Origin: Anabas testudineus | Taxonomy: Eukaryota; Chordata; Actinopteri; Anabantiformes; Anabantidae | Length of the DNA stretch: 64,000 nucleotides | Assembly: GCF_900324465.2 (NCBI RefSeq) | Contig: NC_046626.1 | Span: 7,337,459 to 7,401,458, forward strand | Direction of reading: 5' to 3' | Part shown: one piece after another, positions 33,201 through 43,165 of the stretch | How positions within the stretch are numbered: position 1 is the stretch's first letter | Layout: every line of letters begins with the position of its first letter | Notes under the pieces: model-generated | Told to the model about the DNA's origin: nothing | What the model saw: only the letters and a program-made list of their open reading frames with translations | Database searches by the model: none | Position numbers and translations under genes: made by a program

Positions 33201-36168
33201 ATGAAATACATGTTTGCGCTGGGTGAAGCAGAGGTTGATGCAGTCTGTTTTTTTTTTTTTCTTTAAACAACACATGGTTATGTAACCATTCTTGGGAGGG
33301 GGGGTCCCATAATGTGGTCTCTGAGGGACAGAAAGATCTACTAATGAGTAAGTAGTGACAACTGAAATGTGCATTCTTGGTTTTAATTTATTTCTTGAAG
33401 TGATGGGCGTGTGTGCATCCTACTCGGTACAAGTTCGTTGAGTGATGTACTTGAATGTAACTCATGTCTCTTTGTCGTGTCTGACAGAGATCAAACGCTG
33501 TAGTGCAGGTCAGGGGACGTGAGTGACATTGTTTCATAGCAGCAGAGGTATGGGGAACATTCCCTCCCCCGGTGCAGGCTGCTGATAGCAATCAGCTGAG
33601 TGCTTCCTCTGGCCTCACACACGCACTGTACATTCAAATGGTGCGGAGGAAGAGAACATTTTGTCCTGAGGGGGAGTGTGTGGTCAACCTGGTGTCGACA
33701 CCTTTCTGCCACACGGTGGCATTGGTCTTAAAGTCTGTAAAACTAAGCTCTGAGCTTTTATGTCACCTCGTTTCTTATTAGAGCCTAATCGATGTTGGAT
33801 TCCAGGATCAGTATCAGCACGTTCGCTTGTCAAAGAGTTAAGACTCGCGTCTACTTTTCTGTGCTGTCTGCTGGGTACACAGTGGCGACACCGTTTTCAC
33901 ATGACATGAAACACACCATGAGGTTTTGTTTGAACTGTCTGAGATGTTCAAGGTCTTCACTGGATGAATCCTAGAGACTTCAGAGATCACTAAGCGTTTT
34001 CAATACTTCAGACCACAACATTTAGTGGATGATATAATGGCTCCCAGACTTCACCTCTAGCACCACCAGCAGGACAAAACTCTCTTTTTTTTGCCTCACA
34101 GTTTAAATCACAGTGAAAAAATAGCATTTATTTCTTGAATAATAGTTTTTTAAGAATACAGAACCTCAATGTAATTTACACACATTTATTAGTGCTAATG
34201 AAGGGCAGCTGGTTGCTGTTTTAGATTAAGTTCAATTAATAAGACTGGCAGACTGGGGTTTGGATCCTGGCTGTGGTCCACCTCTAGTAGGGGTCAGACA
34301 AGTTCTCTTAGACAAGACCTCCTTACCCTCACCCTGCCTTTGTGCCTCTGTACCTCACTTTAAGTCACTTTGGATAAAAGCATCTGCTAGATGCCTAAAT
34401 GTGAATGTAATGACCTCTCCTCTACACATTACAGTCCCCAACCGGGCAGACCCTGAAATAATGTCTGAGACGTCTCCCCGCCTCCTGCCAGTCCCCCCCC
34501 CCTCACTCCTCCACCCGTCGGTTCATGTTTCATTATCATGCATGTGCTCACAGTTGACCCGCTACACCGCCTCCGGTTCGCTCCGGTGACCCTCTTTCCG
34601 CGGAGACCGCTATAGCTCCTGCAGCAGTCGGCGCCATGCCGTGCACGTTTTCCTACAGACCACCGTGCTGCTCCGCGGCCCCGGGGCCGGCGAGGCGCAC
34701 GACCTGCGACCTGCTGCTCTGCTGTCGGACCCGCCGCAGGTAACGACGGCGGCCGCTGCTCCGCACCGCTTGCACACATCCTGCAGAGAGTGCGCAGAGT
34801 GTGCGCAAAGTGCGCCGGAGGCCATTTGTGATGCATTTAGGAGTCGATGGGACAAACAGGGTTATCATAGCTATAGACTCACTATATGTGCGGACTAACC
34901 TCTTGTTTTCTGTGCATGTTTCTACTTGCTGGGGTTGCTGGTAGTTTGCCTTTACAGACTCCTACAGTGCATGTGTTTCATGAATTGGTCTGCACCAAGT
35001 TAAACCTGTTGCCTGCTGCCCAGCTTCTCACATTTCTCCTGTAAACTCAGTGACCTGACCTAGATTGGATCTATAATGTACTACATGGCTTGATCCAGAC
35101 TGGGGACAGCTCATTTTATATAAGCTGGCCTAGATTCTCCTGCTGAGCTGGTGGCAGGTAGTCTTTGTCTGCCTTTCCCCAGATGTTAGGTTGATATTAT
35201 ATTTATGGTGGTTTCTTGCCACACTGATGATTCTTGGTGAGCTTCTTACTTTCTGACATTTTCTTCCATTGTTACATGTTGGGGATCAGACGAGAAAGCT
35301 GAAAACCTCCCTCGGAGGTTTTGAATCTTGAAACCAATGCTATTAATTCTAATGTCTCTTTTTTTCTTTACAGTGCCTCTGGAACCAATGTTGTTGCCAT
35401 TGATAATAAAATTGAACAGGCTATGGTGAGTAATTAATTTACTATTGATCATTTACGCTTTCACTTTTTAGTAAGTAGGTATTTCATTAGCTGGAAAGAC
35501 TGGAAACAGAGTCTATACACACACACTCCGTATCTGCTGATTTGAAGTCATTTGGATTAACCTTTACTTTTTAATATTCCCAGTAGTTCCTGCATCCGAC
35601 TCTCATCCCGTTCTTATTTGAATGTTTTTGAGAACTGTCATGCTGTGTTTATCTTTGCCTTGAGCATAAACACACACTGAATATACTAGTGCGATGAGTA
35701 AATGAAGAACTTTTCTTGAGCCTCACTCTGACGTCCTCGTCTGCCTCTCTGTATGACTCCTCCCGGTATGTTTTTAACTCAGTGGCACGTTTCACATCAT
35801 GCTCTCCTCTCCTGTAGGACCTGGTGAAAAGCCATCTGATGTATGCAGTGCGGGAAGAAGTGGAGGTTTTGAAAGAGCAGATCAAGGAGCTGTTTGAGAG
35901 GAACTCTGTGCTGGAGAGGGAGAACGCTGTGTTGAAATCTTTGGCCAACAACGAGCAGCTGTCTCAGCTGTCCACCCAGTCGGCCGCCATGCCTCCCCAG
36001 CAAGGACTCAGCCAGCCTCAACAACAGGCCCAGCCTCCACTTCAAGTTCAGCCTCAGCCACAATCACACCCCCAGCTCCAGCACCTCCCCAAACCCCAGC
36101 CGCTCCAGACTCAGCCTCAGCTTGACCCCGGCCAACAACAACTGCAACCCAACGTCACCTCCGCTTGA
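19428..36168 (+). CDS. tsc22d2: TSC22 domain family protein 2 (long isoform)
   Basis: Exons 19428-21280, 27862-27936, 35374-35425 and 35818-36168 join in phase (2-2-0) to give 776 residues, close to human TSC22D2 (780). The start [18 protein letters not shown] is nearly the human N-terminus. [35 protein letters not shown] and the RRGRWTC box are the conserved N-terminal boxes shared by long TSC22 proteins. The middle is low-complexity Pro/Gln/Ser/Val with short poly-Q tracts (near 20245 and 20497). The C-terminus holds the TSC box ([20 protein letters not shown]) and leucine zipper ([17 protein letters not shown]), then a P/Q tail ending NVTSA as in human. Family members dimerise through this zipper and act in transcription and in WNK/NRBP osmotic signalling. 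Confidence 0.96.
21281..27861 (+). other. tsc22d2: tsc22d2 intron 1 (about 6.6 kb)
   Basis: No nested gene is supported. Contents include a T-run plus G-run at about 23412-23439, a (CCA)n stretch at 26212-26256, TG repeats near 27138-27169 and 27233-27289, and a CT-rich tract before the next acceptor. Many short ORFs here lack family signatures. Confidence 0.6.
27138..27289 (+). repeat. Twin (TG)n microsatellites
   Basis: Two long TG arrays (27138-27169 and about 27233-27289) are separated by 64 bases of TG-rich, partly degenerate sequence that looks like an older part of the same array. Confidence 0.9.
27862..27936 (+). CDS. tsc22d2: tsc22d2 75-nt cassette exon
   Basis: It runs from an acceptor (GTTGACACAG) to a donor (GATAG|GTACAG), phase 2 on both sides, so it can be included or skipped without changing frame. 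It encodes [20 protein letters not shown], matching the human TSC22D2 segment NPSTAFYQAF. It sits between the low-complexity region and the TSC box. Confidence 0.9.
28880..28975 (+). repeat. Degenerate common fish interspersed repeat fragment
   Basis: The stretch containing GATGGATTAATTG...AATGGACAATGAAAATAATTGTTAATTGC resembles the frequent teleost element ending in 'cgacaatgaaaataatcgttagttgc'. This is a memory match to a repeat family of uncertain class; boundaries are approximate. Confidence 0.35.
29875..30529 (+). mobile_element. Internally deleted Tc1/mariner-type DNA transposon
   Basis: Left end TACACTCCCCTCTAAAAGTA and right end (reverse complement) TACACTATCCTCCAAAAGTA form imperfect terminal inverted repeats with TA at both outer edges. 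Inside, one plus-strand piece reads [15 protein letters not shown], the conserved Tc1 transposase motif around its second catalytic Asp region (usually [16 protein letters not shown]). An upstream piece matches the N-terminal helix-turn-helix part ([19 protein letters not shown]). Most of the transposase is missing, since about 1.6 kb would be expected. It cannot encode an active enzyme. Confidence 0.8.
31214..31489 (-). CDS. Orphan exon-like ORF, secreted-type composition (unrecognised)
   Basis: The minus frame is open for 91 codons after an in-frame stop at 31490-31492 and has no ATG near its start, so it would have to be a 3' exon (weak acceptor CCTCTAG before A-TGT) or a gene remnant. It reads ...[33 protein letters not shown] and [14 protein letters not shown], with three N-glycosylation sequons (NLS, NFT, NTT). 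An AATAAA follows the stop by 12 bases. The composition looks protein-like (beta-rich, extracellular), but I recognise no family and found no convincing upstream exon within 500 bases. It lies antisense inside the tsc22d2 intron. Confidence 0.35.
   Translation of the reverse strand, partial: ASRCQSQELTERLLSKIPPSENKQYITTIVGDVESYRPAGWTMVRLNAIGGLNLSVTDYATNGAVNFTFYINTTDVYKLRVEFGVALQCPL
32090..32600 (+). mobile_element. Decayed Tc1-type transposon fragment with transposase remnant
   Basis: The left end (TACACTGTCTGTCC, then AGTCACCACCTGGATTTGAC) is a typical Tc1-like terminal repeat. It is followed by AACTGATGCAATGAGTAGC. At about 32396-32590 the plus strand reads [18 protein letters not shown], a stop, then [20 protein letters not shown] and another stop, the conserved DDE-region block of Tc1 transposases. 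The N-terminal part and the right end are missing or unrecognisable. It is related to the element at 41284-41515. Confidence 0.8.
34240..34412 (+). repeat. tRNA-derived SINE, 5' truncated
   Basis: It has a B-box-like GGTTTGGATCCTGG followed by the tail TCACTTTGGATAAAAGCATC and TGCTAGATGCCTAAATG, the well-known 3' tail shared by fish V-SINE/HE1/DANA-type elements. The A-box part is not recognisable. It ends about 220 bases before the alternative tsc22d2 start codon. Confidence 0.75.
34636..34739 (+). CDS. tsc22d2: tsc22d2 alternative first coding exon (short isoform)
   Basis: In a GC- and CpG-rich block (about 34540-34810) an ATG in good context (GCGCCATGC) opens 104 nt ending at a donor (CGCAG|GTAACG). 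The phase is 2, which joins exactly to the TSC-box exon at 35374. The product would be [12 protein letters not shown]...LLCCRTRR joined to [13 protein letters not shown], 168 residues. Short isoforms from internal promoters with private N-termini are known for TSC22D1 and TSC22D3 (GILZ). The exon is predicted from phase, splice site and CpG island; transcription is not shown. Confidence 0.6.
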
Positions 36169-37765
36169 AGTGCATCTGTCCTGCCTTGTTCTGGATGGGG
36201 TGGGGGTGGGGGGAAGAAGAGCATTTTCTCTACAACTTATTACAATTAGTGTATGTGAAATAAAAAAGAAAACAAACTTCTTAGCCACCAGCTTGACCAC
36301 AAAGTACAGTGCTTGTGTGTGAGGGAAGGGTGTGACTGTGAATCGGTGTTGGACTGTAAGTGTGTATGCATCTGTACTGTGGGCCTTTCCAGTGTTAATG
36401 CAATCATCGAGAAGAGACAGAGAGAAAGAGAGAGAGAGAGAGTGTGTGTGTGTGTGTGCGTGTGTGTGTGTAGACAGAGTATCAGGGAAGGTGGGGGTGT
36501 TTTCATCTTGGCCATGTTCCCACATCGGTTGACATGCTGGGTCCAGCTTGTGTAGAGGATGTCCTTTCTTGGATCGAGCCCCGAGCCAAACCACCCTGTG
36601 ACCTGACCTGAAATCTGTTGGAATGGTTTTTGGAAAGGGAGGTTGTTTTTTTTTTTTTTTTTGCCTCAAACAAGGGACAAATGGGAGTGATTATCAAAAA
36701 AAAAAAAAGAAAAAAAAAGAGAGAGAGAGTGATTATTTTTTTAAATGAGATAATCGAGTGGGTAAAGGGGTATTTTTTAGCTTTGCTGTTTCACGTTGTG
36801 AAGTAAGAAATGGGAGAGAGTCTGTTTTTCGGAGCGCCACACCGCTGCCGTTACATTTACATCAAGTCCAACCCTTGTATCAGTCTCCTGAGTTCTACTG
36901 TTAAGTGTTTATTTATTACAGGGCTGCTATTTTCATAAATGAACAATTTCACAAAATCCTGTTTAACAGTAGCCCATTGACTTGTTTCCTGTCTTTCAGT
37001 GTTTCAGCATATCGGCCACTTCCCAGGGGCAGTGCTTTATATGTAATTGTTAAAAAATAAAAAATAAAAAAGTAGGCAAAAAGAAATTCTGACAAACGTT
37101 TAACACTAACTCAAAATTTGACGCTGCAGTTGCCAGTTCATAGCTTGAGTCACGATCCAGCATGAATGTACATTTTTGTGTAGTATTAAGTATTAAGAGC
37201 CTCGATGGCTGACTCGTCATCACCTGTTGGCAACAATTCTCAGCATGAACATGCACACAGCAATCGATGAAGATTCATTTCCGTCGGTAGTTTATCTAAA
37301 AGGTGAATTAGTACTGCCACACCCCCTCGTTTCTTTCTCCATTGTTTTCCCTGAGGGATCCCAAGGGAAAAAGCTGTGAAATCATTCAACCTACTTTGTA
37401 ACCAAAGATGCAAAGCTGTGTTAAATTGATTATTTTTAAATGCACACATTTTTTTTTTTTTTTACTTCCTCTTTCACAAAATATTTTGTTGCTGTTCAGC
37501 ATGTTCTGCATGATCTGTAATCTTCAAACCACTTTCTTACCTCATTTTTATTCTGCACTCTTATTGTAAGATAGTCTGTGAACAGTGTAAATGGGTAAAA
37601 TGATGCAGAGCAGACAAAAAAAAAATAACCTAGTGTTACTGACACTAGACAGAAAAATGAAGTGAGCCATGTTTTGTTCATTTAAATGGTGTTTGAATTT
37701 CATATGCCAATAGTTTTGTTACATTGCAAATTTTAATGTATTTAAATAAAAGCAATATTCAGATT
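36169..37765 (+). other. tsc22d2: 3'UTR of tsc22d2
   Basis: It runs from the stop at 36168 to an AATAAA at 37745-37750. It contains a GA/TG microsatellite (about 36418-36472), a T-run (about 36645-36662) and an A/GA-rich stretch (about 36697-36730). ORFs inside are simple-sequence artefacts. Confidence 0.6.
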
Positions 37766-38004
37766 CCAAAGCATGTTAATTTATTTTTTCCACAAACTAG
37801 TTAATTAAAAACACATTTTGTGGCTGCTCACTGGAAACCACCTGAAATTTGCACCAAGTTCTAACAGCTCATGTTGCTCTTGATGAAGAGCTGAATTTGA
37901 ATGTATCCTCTTCCTGTGCAAGGCCATGTTCTGTGTACATAAAGTACTACATATATGCTGTTTGCCTACACAAAATAGAGATTTAAAATATGTAAGAGTA
38001 TCCG

Positions 38005-38424
38005 GACATTTAAAGATAACCTCATTTATTTGAAGAAACATTACAAAACAAGTCTCAAAAATGTCAAAAGGGTTTTTAAGAATATACATGCCACCCTAGC
38101 AAATACATAGCAGTCCTCTCTGTAAAGTAATAACTTCATAATAGTGTCAACTGTACCATGTCCAAAAAAAGGGGGGGGGGCTCTTTCCTTCCCAGTTTAG
38201 GACATCCACAATACAAACGGCGGAGTACAATAATATGGACAAAGAATGGGAACTTATTTTAACACACTCCAGTTATAACAGTTGTACCCATTTGTCACAT
38301 GGTTGCCCTCCCATCAGTAGAGTCAGTGTTTCCTATCCCATCCGTTACAAAGGTACGGTTCACTGTGCAGGTCTGAGCAGGATGAAGGGGCTCCGGGGCA
38401 ATACGTGTCCCGTGTTCTTGCCGG
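38005..38424 (-). other. fyttd1: 3'UTR of fyttd1
   Basis: From the fyttd1 stop the minus strand reaches AATAAA at 38030-38025. The tsc22d2 and fyttd1 transcripts converge with only about 250 bases between their inferred ends. A nine-G run lies near 38170. Confidence 0.55.
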
Positions 38425-41400
38425 TTAACCCACGGTAACGAAGCGGCTGCCTTTGCCGCTGTGCGCTGTGGCAGTGCGCTGATCTTTTAGGATGCGGAAT
38501 CGCTCGTTCAAGGTCATCGACGTTTGCTGCGGAAGGACAAGTTCAAGGGCAACAAGTTAGTGCAACAGGTTATCACATGGATGCAAACGCTGCGTTTTCG
38601 GCCTGTACAGAAACATGAAGTAGCAAACACTAACTGGTTTCCCAACGCTGTTGATGTCAAACTGCAGAGGCACGCCTTTTGGTATTTTCTTCTCCACTGT
38701 TTCCACTTTGATAGGAGCAGTGCTAGCAGCTGGGGGGTGCAGGGTCCAAGCACTGGGAGGCCTATGAGGAAGTCACAGGAACAAGCATTTTTGGTATCTG
38801 GAGGTGTCCTGAATGTGAAGTTTGGTGTTAAAACTATTATAGACATGCGAAATTCCTGCAAACGGGTTAATAATGTGTAAAGCCTGTTTTACAGGATTCT
38901 GCAGGGTTTGTATTGAGTGACACTTACTCAGGCTGAGTCCTAGCTGTGGGGTTGTCAATTGAAACTGTCAAAATTCCACTGCTGGTTGTCGATTTCCGCC
39001 ACCTGGTGGACAGACAGAGAACATGCATCATTTCACAGGAACATAGACACTGACTACAACACAGCACACAATGGTTCCATCCCCTCCAATTCATACGCTC
39101 AGTGTGATTTCCTCCTTGTCACACATGCACATACAACACAAGCAATCTGGCGTTTTACAACAACAGCCAAAATAGAAGCTGAAGAATTAAAATACTCACT
39201 GCCGAGTTCTGACTGGGGGAGAGTGAGGACCTGGCTTTTGCACTTGGGCTTGTACCTGCACAATGAAACAGTGGTGCACCAACAGCTGGACTTAGTCTCT
39301 AAATTGGTTTTTTTAGACATTAACATTAATCTACACATACTGTTTACAAGTGTCCACATCATGTACCTTGATTCCTCTGCGAAAAAGAAATGTTGCTTGC
39401 CGTGCTTCCCTCTGAGTCTGCTGGATGGGCGGCAGTGGTCTACATGATCAGGACACAGGAACGGTATTTAAAATACAACTGCGTAATCAGCACAGGTCTT
39501 TCAAAATAAACCACATAAGGCTGCAAATGATACATGTCTGTACTCCCCTATACATGTTTGAAACTTGGAGTGAAAAACTGACTCGCATCAAGCAATATAT
39601 CAGCAGCCTGACTTCAGACTCTGGCACCACTCCCACAATTGTTTTTTGTATCCATAGAGCACTGTACATAAAGCACAACTGCACCATGGGACTGTACATC
39701 AGGTGTAACAAAGTGCTCTCACCGTCGCCGCAGCTGAAATGGTCTTTTGACTGATGTTGCACCCTGGCTCCTCTGTGGATCAGGCTGCCTGTACGGCCGC
39801 CTCTGAATTATTGGCTTCCTGTACTGAACTTCAGAGCGCTGAATGAAGGGCCTTGTTCTTGTTCTCTGTAAAGGGAGGTGCAGTAGAGGAGAGTTACAAT
39901 ATGACCAAAGGTAACACTTCTAAAAAGCTGGATTGCTACTGCAAATAGAAAACATTGGTAGTTTTAGCAGTGTATAAAATCTGAAAACCCCTTTTCCCCC
40001 ATTTCACTTCACATACTGTGAGTCTTTTAACAGCTTTAGAAGAAGAACTGAAACATCTCCATCCAACCACCCTTTTTAAAAAGCCAATGTCTCTATAAAC
40101 AGAAAAAAATCTCTATACTGAATTACACCCAAAAATTTAGGGTTTTGCTGTCTGATGTAGAAAAAACCTCACTGAGGTAAAGACCTGTAAAATTTTAAAG
40201 AATAAATATGTTTTTTTTCCTTTTGTCATTCTCAAGACATACTATACAAAGGCTAAAACCAACAATGAATGATGTCTACTAACTGTTGTATCTCTAAATT
40301 CACAAGCAAGTTTACCTTATTTGCTTGTTTAAAACGTACTAAATACATCAGTGAGTCAGAGCTTTCTTACAATGCCCAAATGTTTTCTAAAAAGAAGGAA
40401 AGAAAACCCCTGAGAAGCTTGTGAAGTTGCAATGTGGGAGCAGCTCTTGCTCTCAGTCTGTTAATAAGAAGCGATGTCTATTCCAGGCTTTTTTAATAAT
40501 TAAAAATCATGAGTTCAGCCTTTTGGCTCCTGCTGAAATGCTTTTAATGGTTTCAGAAATACAACGAAGGTCTACGGCACAGACCAACAAGCTATGAATT
40601 CAGAAGAATAATGGTCAGTAAACTGTTTATTGTTGGCTTCTTTGTATGGGATGTTTAGAAAATAAACATATGCACATTATAACATGATGTAACTGTTCAA
40701 CCTAATCTGCATAAGTATATCTTTTAATTTCAAGATGTATGACATTCAATTTGAACCTTTGTATGCACTTTGGAAATAAGAATTTAGGGCCGACAAAAAA
40801 GTAATTAATCGCCAAAAGGACTGACATGATCCAATATATCAAGTATGAATGTACCATTTTAACAAAAAAGGGGGTAGTAATGGTTAATAATGGTTTGGTG
40901 GGCTCCAGCAAATTTAAAAGATGGTCGGGGGTAGGCTCCGGAGGAGCAGATAACAAAGCAAGTTTGCTGTTTCTGTATACGAGAAAACAGCTGCTGATGT
41001 GTGTTGCTAAGCGACAGGATGTCAAGGAAAAAAAGATTCCTCTGGGTATGATGAAGGTCAGGCAGATTCAGGTCATTAAAGTCAGAAGGGTGAAGTCTGT
41101 CGGTATTTGCCAGGGAACAAATAATGATGAAAAAGTTTTAAAAGTATTTGTGCTCTGTCTTTTTTGAATCTCACTGACAACTTGTGCAGACACAAAGTTT
41201 TGCAGTTGCTGCAATATCAGCACTGTATAGAATCTTCTTCAATTCCTTTTCCGTTTCATTTTCTTTTAACTAAAGAGATTTCGCACTGCCCGTAAAAACA
41301 CTAATATTTTATTTACCTTTAGCTTTGATTACAGCACAAATTCACAGTAGAACGTGTCGTCTGACATGTTTAAGAAATGAGAAGCTACTCACTGCATCAG

Positions 41401-42453
41401 TTAGGGTTAAATAACATGTTGCCAGCTGAAACTTAATCATCCATGCAGTAATTGGAAGATCTCACTTATTTGCGTAGTTAAATCTAGGTGGTAACTTTTA
41501 GTTGGACGGGCAGTGTATGTTTTATGGCTTATGTTTTATGGCAGTAGAAAGGGGCTCTTTGTTCTACTAAACCAATAATGAAAAGAGTTGAAACACATCC
41601 TCACTGAATGTTTACTATAAAATAAGTCAAGGAGGAGCTTGGACAAGTTTTAGAAACTTGTAACAATGCCCAAGTGTTGCCATTTCCAAAGGATAACAAC
41701 TTGAGGGAAGCTACTGTTTCTTCTGTATGCTGTGTTTATTAGCAGATAACTTAATGATCTGACCCCACAGTGTGATCTGTGTTTAGTGCATGTGTTGTTA
41801 GCACTGAAATAGATTAAAGGTCAATGTTAGAGGCTAGTATCAGTGAACGGGTGATGGCTTGGTGTGTCCTCCATTACCTGGTTCACTGCTGCTCTGTTGA
41901 ATGTGCCGATTCGTTTCAGCAGGGCAGCTGGCCTCCTGGCTGCCAGCCCCGTGATAACCCCTTGACCCCGTCGTCGACCCAGTAGCGGAGGAACCCTTCT
42001 GTTTCTTAATTTAGATGGTCCTCCTCGGGGCACGCCAGCTCCTGATAAAAGACATATTAGCTCCATTGCCCGCGTAGCCACAGTTGTTTGCAAATACAAA
42101 CGATGACGACGAAGTGCACACACACCTCTTTGGACTTGTCCTGCAGTCCTCGTTCCTGCCTTTCCTTGGGTTAAACGGCCTTTCTTGTTGACTGGTCTGC
42201 GGTTCACAGTGGCCTGTCTCCTTTTTAACTGTTGCTCTTTTTTGTTCAGCCGAATGATGTCATCTGTTAAATGTATCACAACATCAGTGGTAAAGACGTG
42301 CGTCTGAGTTCAAATGAGAAAGCGACATTTAGCTAACGAGTTAGCTACTGACACCAACCATTTACTATTTAGCCCCTTACCTAAAGACATGTCGACTTTA
42401 TCGGGAACCGCTGGTCTTCTCCCTCGGCCTGCTGTAAAATCAACCTTGCTCAT
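38425..42453 (-). CDS. fyttd1: Forty-two-three domain-containing protein 1 (UAP56-interacting factor, UIF)
   Basis: Nine exons join in phase: 42453-42381, 42263-42126, 42041-41878, 39865-39723, 39439-39367, 39255-39200, 39002-38928, 38761-38635, 38526-38425 (316 residues; human has 318). UIF is an mRNA-export adaptor that binds the DEAD-box helicase UAP56/DDX39B and hands mRNA to NXF1. The UAP56-binding motif [15 protein letters not shown] is intact at about residues 20-34 and is split by intron 1. Further family blocks are [64 protein letters not shown] and [14 protein letters not shown], ending GSRFVTVG. The middle is Arg-rich ([13 protein letters not shown]), fitting RNA binding. It is divergent from photolyase and convergent with tsc22d2. 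Confidence 0.95.
39866..41283 (-). other. fyttd1: Part of fyttd1 intron 3 (39866-41877) left of the MITE
   Basis: AT-rich intron. No RNA gene, gene or further repeat family was recognised between the exon at 39723-39865 and the MITE. Confidence 0.45.
41284..41515 (-). mobile_element. Tc1-type MITE in fyttd1 intron 3
   Basis: The ends carry inverted CACTGCCCGT (41284-41293 and its complement near 41506-41515), as in Tc1 elements whose termini read 'cactgcccgtcc'. Read on minus, it begins CACTGCCCGTCCAACTAAAA and continues ACCTAGATTTAACTACGC and TAACTGATGCAGTGAGTAGC, collinear with the left part of the fragment at 32090. The transposase region is absent, so it is a short nonautonomous derivative of the same family. 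Confidence 0.75.
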
Positions 42454-42613
42454 AGTTTCAAACCACGAGGAAAAACACAAGTGTGAAGAGAAATGCGAGG
42501 CTAGCTGTTAGCCGTGCTAGCAGTTCAACCCCCTTTTGAGGCTTCACTACAACACATCCGAACCTCCTGTGGACGTTAACGGCGCCGCGCATGCCCTGTG
42601 AGGACGTCTAACG

Positions 42614-42633
42614 GCATTGTGGGAAATGTAGTT
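42614..42633 (-). promoter_or_regulatory. ZNF143/STAF-type motif
   Basis: The minus strand reads AACTACATTTCCCACAATGC, close to the ZNF143 (SBS) consensus ACTACAATTCCCAGCATGC. Such sites are typical of bidirectional CpG promoters. It lies 160 bases before the fyttd1 start codon. Confidence 0.7.
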
Positions 42634-42727
42634 CAACCCCACCAAAAAAAAAAAAAAAAACACAGCGTTACAAAACCCAGACACCACAGGGCTCATGTAG
42701 CTGGTTGTGTAAAGGAGGAATACGAAA

Positions 42728-42733
42728 CACGTG
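42728..42733. promoter_or_regulatory. Canonical E-box (CACGTG)
   Basis: A perfect CACGTG lies in AACACGTGTT, itself palindromic over 10 bases. Fish photolyase genes are light- and clock-controlled through E-box/D-box elements, so this is a reasonable CLOCK/BMAL site. No perfect D-box was found beside it (closest: TTCCGTAAC near 42984). Confidence 0.45.
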
Positions 42734-43165
42734 TTTCTGCGACTGAGCTGCCAACACGACTGCGGCTACTATTTTGCCCGTCGCTTCTTTTTGTTGCTTT
42801 AAACGTGTTTTTCTGGCTGAACTGAGCTGTTCTTCAAGTTTCTTCGCTGCATGTTGTTCTGCATCAATCGAAGGTGAGTTAGCGACGCATCCGCAGAGCA
42901 GCAGTTTCCTTCGTTTATTGTTTGGACTGTGCAGCTGTTTGTAGTCTGTCTTTATCTTGGGTTTGTTCTTGCAGTCCGCCATTTCCGTAACTTTGTTAGT
43001 TTCGCACACAGGCGCGTCATTTGAACCTTTTCACCTTTTTAACTGTGTCTGCTCCTCCGCAGCTCATCATTTGTCTCTGCACCAGGAAGGTTCCTGAAGC
43101 TTGTTGTCCACAGTGATCAGTGGTCCAGCCCATTACTCTCCTTTATTTTCCCAAGTGGAAGCATT

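Larger units (their letters stand above)
27937..34635 (+). other. tsc22d2: tsc22d2 intron between the cassette exon and the TSC-box exons (5' part)
   Basis: Repeat-rich intron. It holds a degenerate interspersed repeat near 28880, a Tc1-type deletion derivative (29875-30529), an orphan minus-strand ORF (31214-31489), a decayed Tc1-type transposase fragment (32090-32600) and a SINE just before the GC-rich alternative first exon. Other ORFs are not supported. Confidence 0.55.
42454..43165. promoter_or_regulatory. Divergent promoter region of fyttd1 and CPD photolyase
   Basis: The two start codons face away from each other across 712 bases. The region is CpG-rich near 42580 and contains a ZNF143-type site, an E-box and a YY1-like ATGGCGG (minus, near 42989). 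On plus, a donor (CGAAG|GTGAGT at 42873) and an acceptor (CCTCCGCAG, exon from 43063) suggest a spliced 5'UTR for photolyase. An 18-base A-run lies at 42643-42660. Confidence 0.6.

Noticed and set aside
34250-34280. Possible tRNA gene (B-box-like GGTTTGGATCC)
   Set aside because: There is no A-box or cloverleaf, and the sequence continues into a SINE tail, so it is a SINE.
34429-34868. Several Arg/Ala-rich minus-strand ORFs
   Set aside because: They are antisense of the GC-rich block; the plus strand has a phase-matched exon that explains it better.
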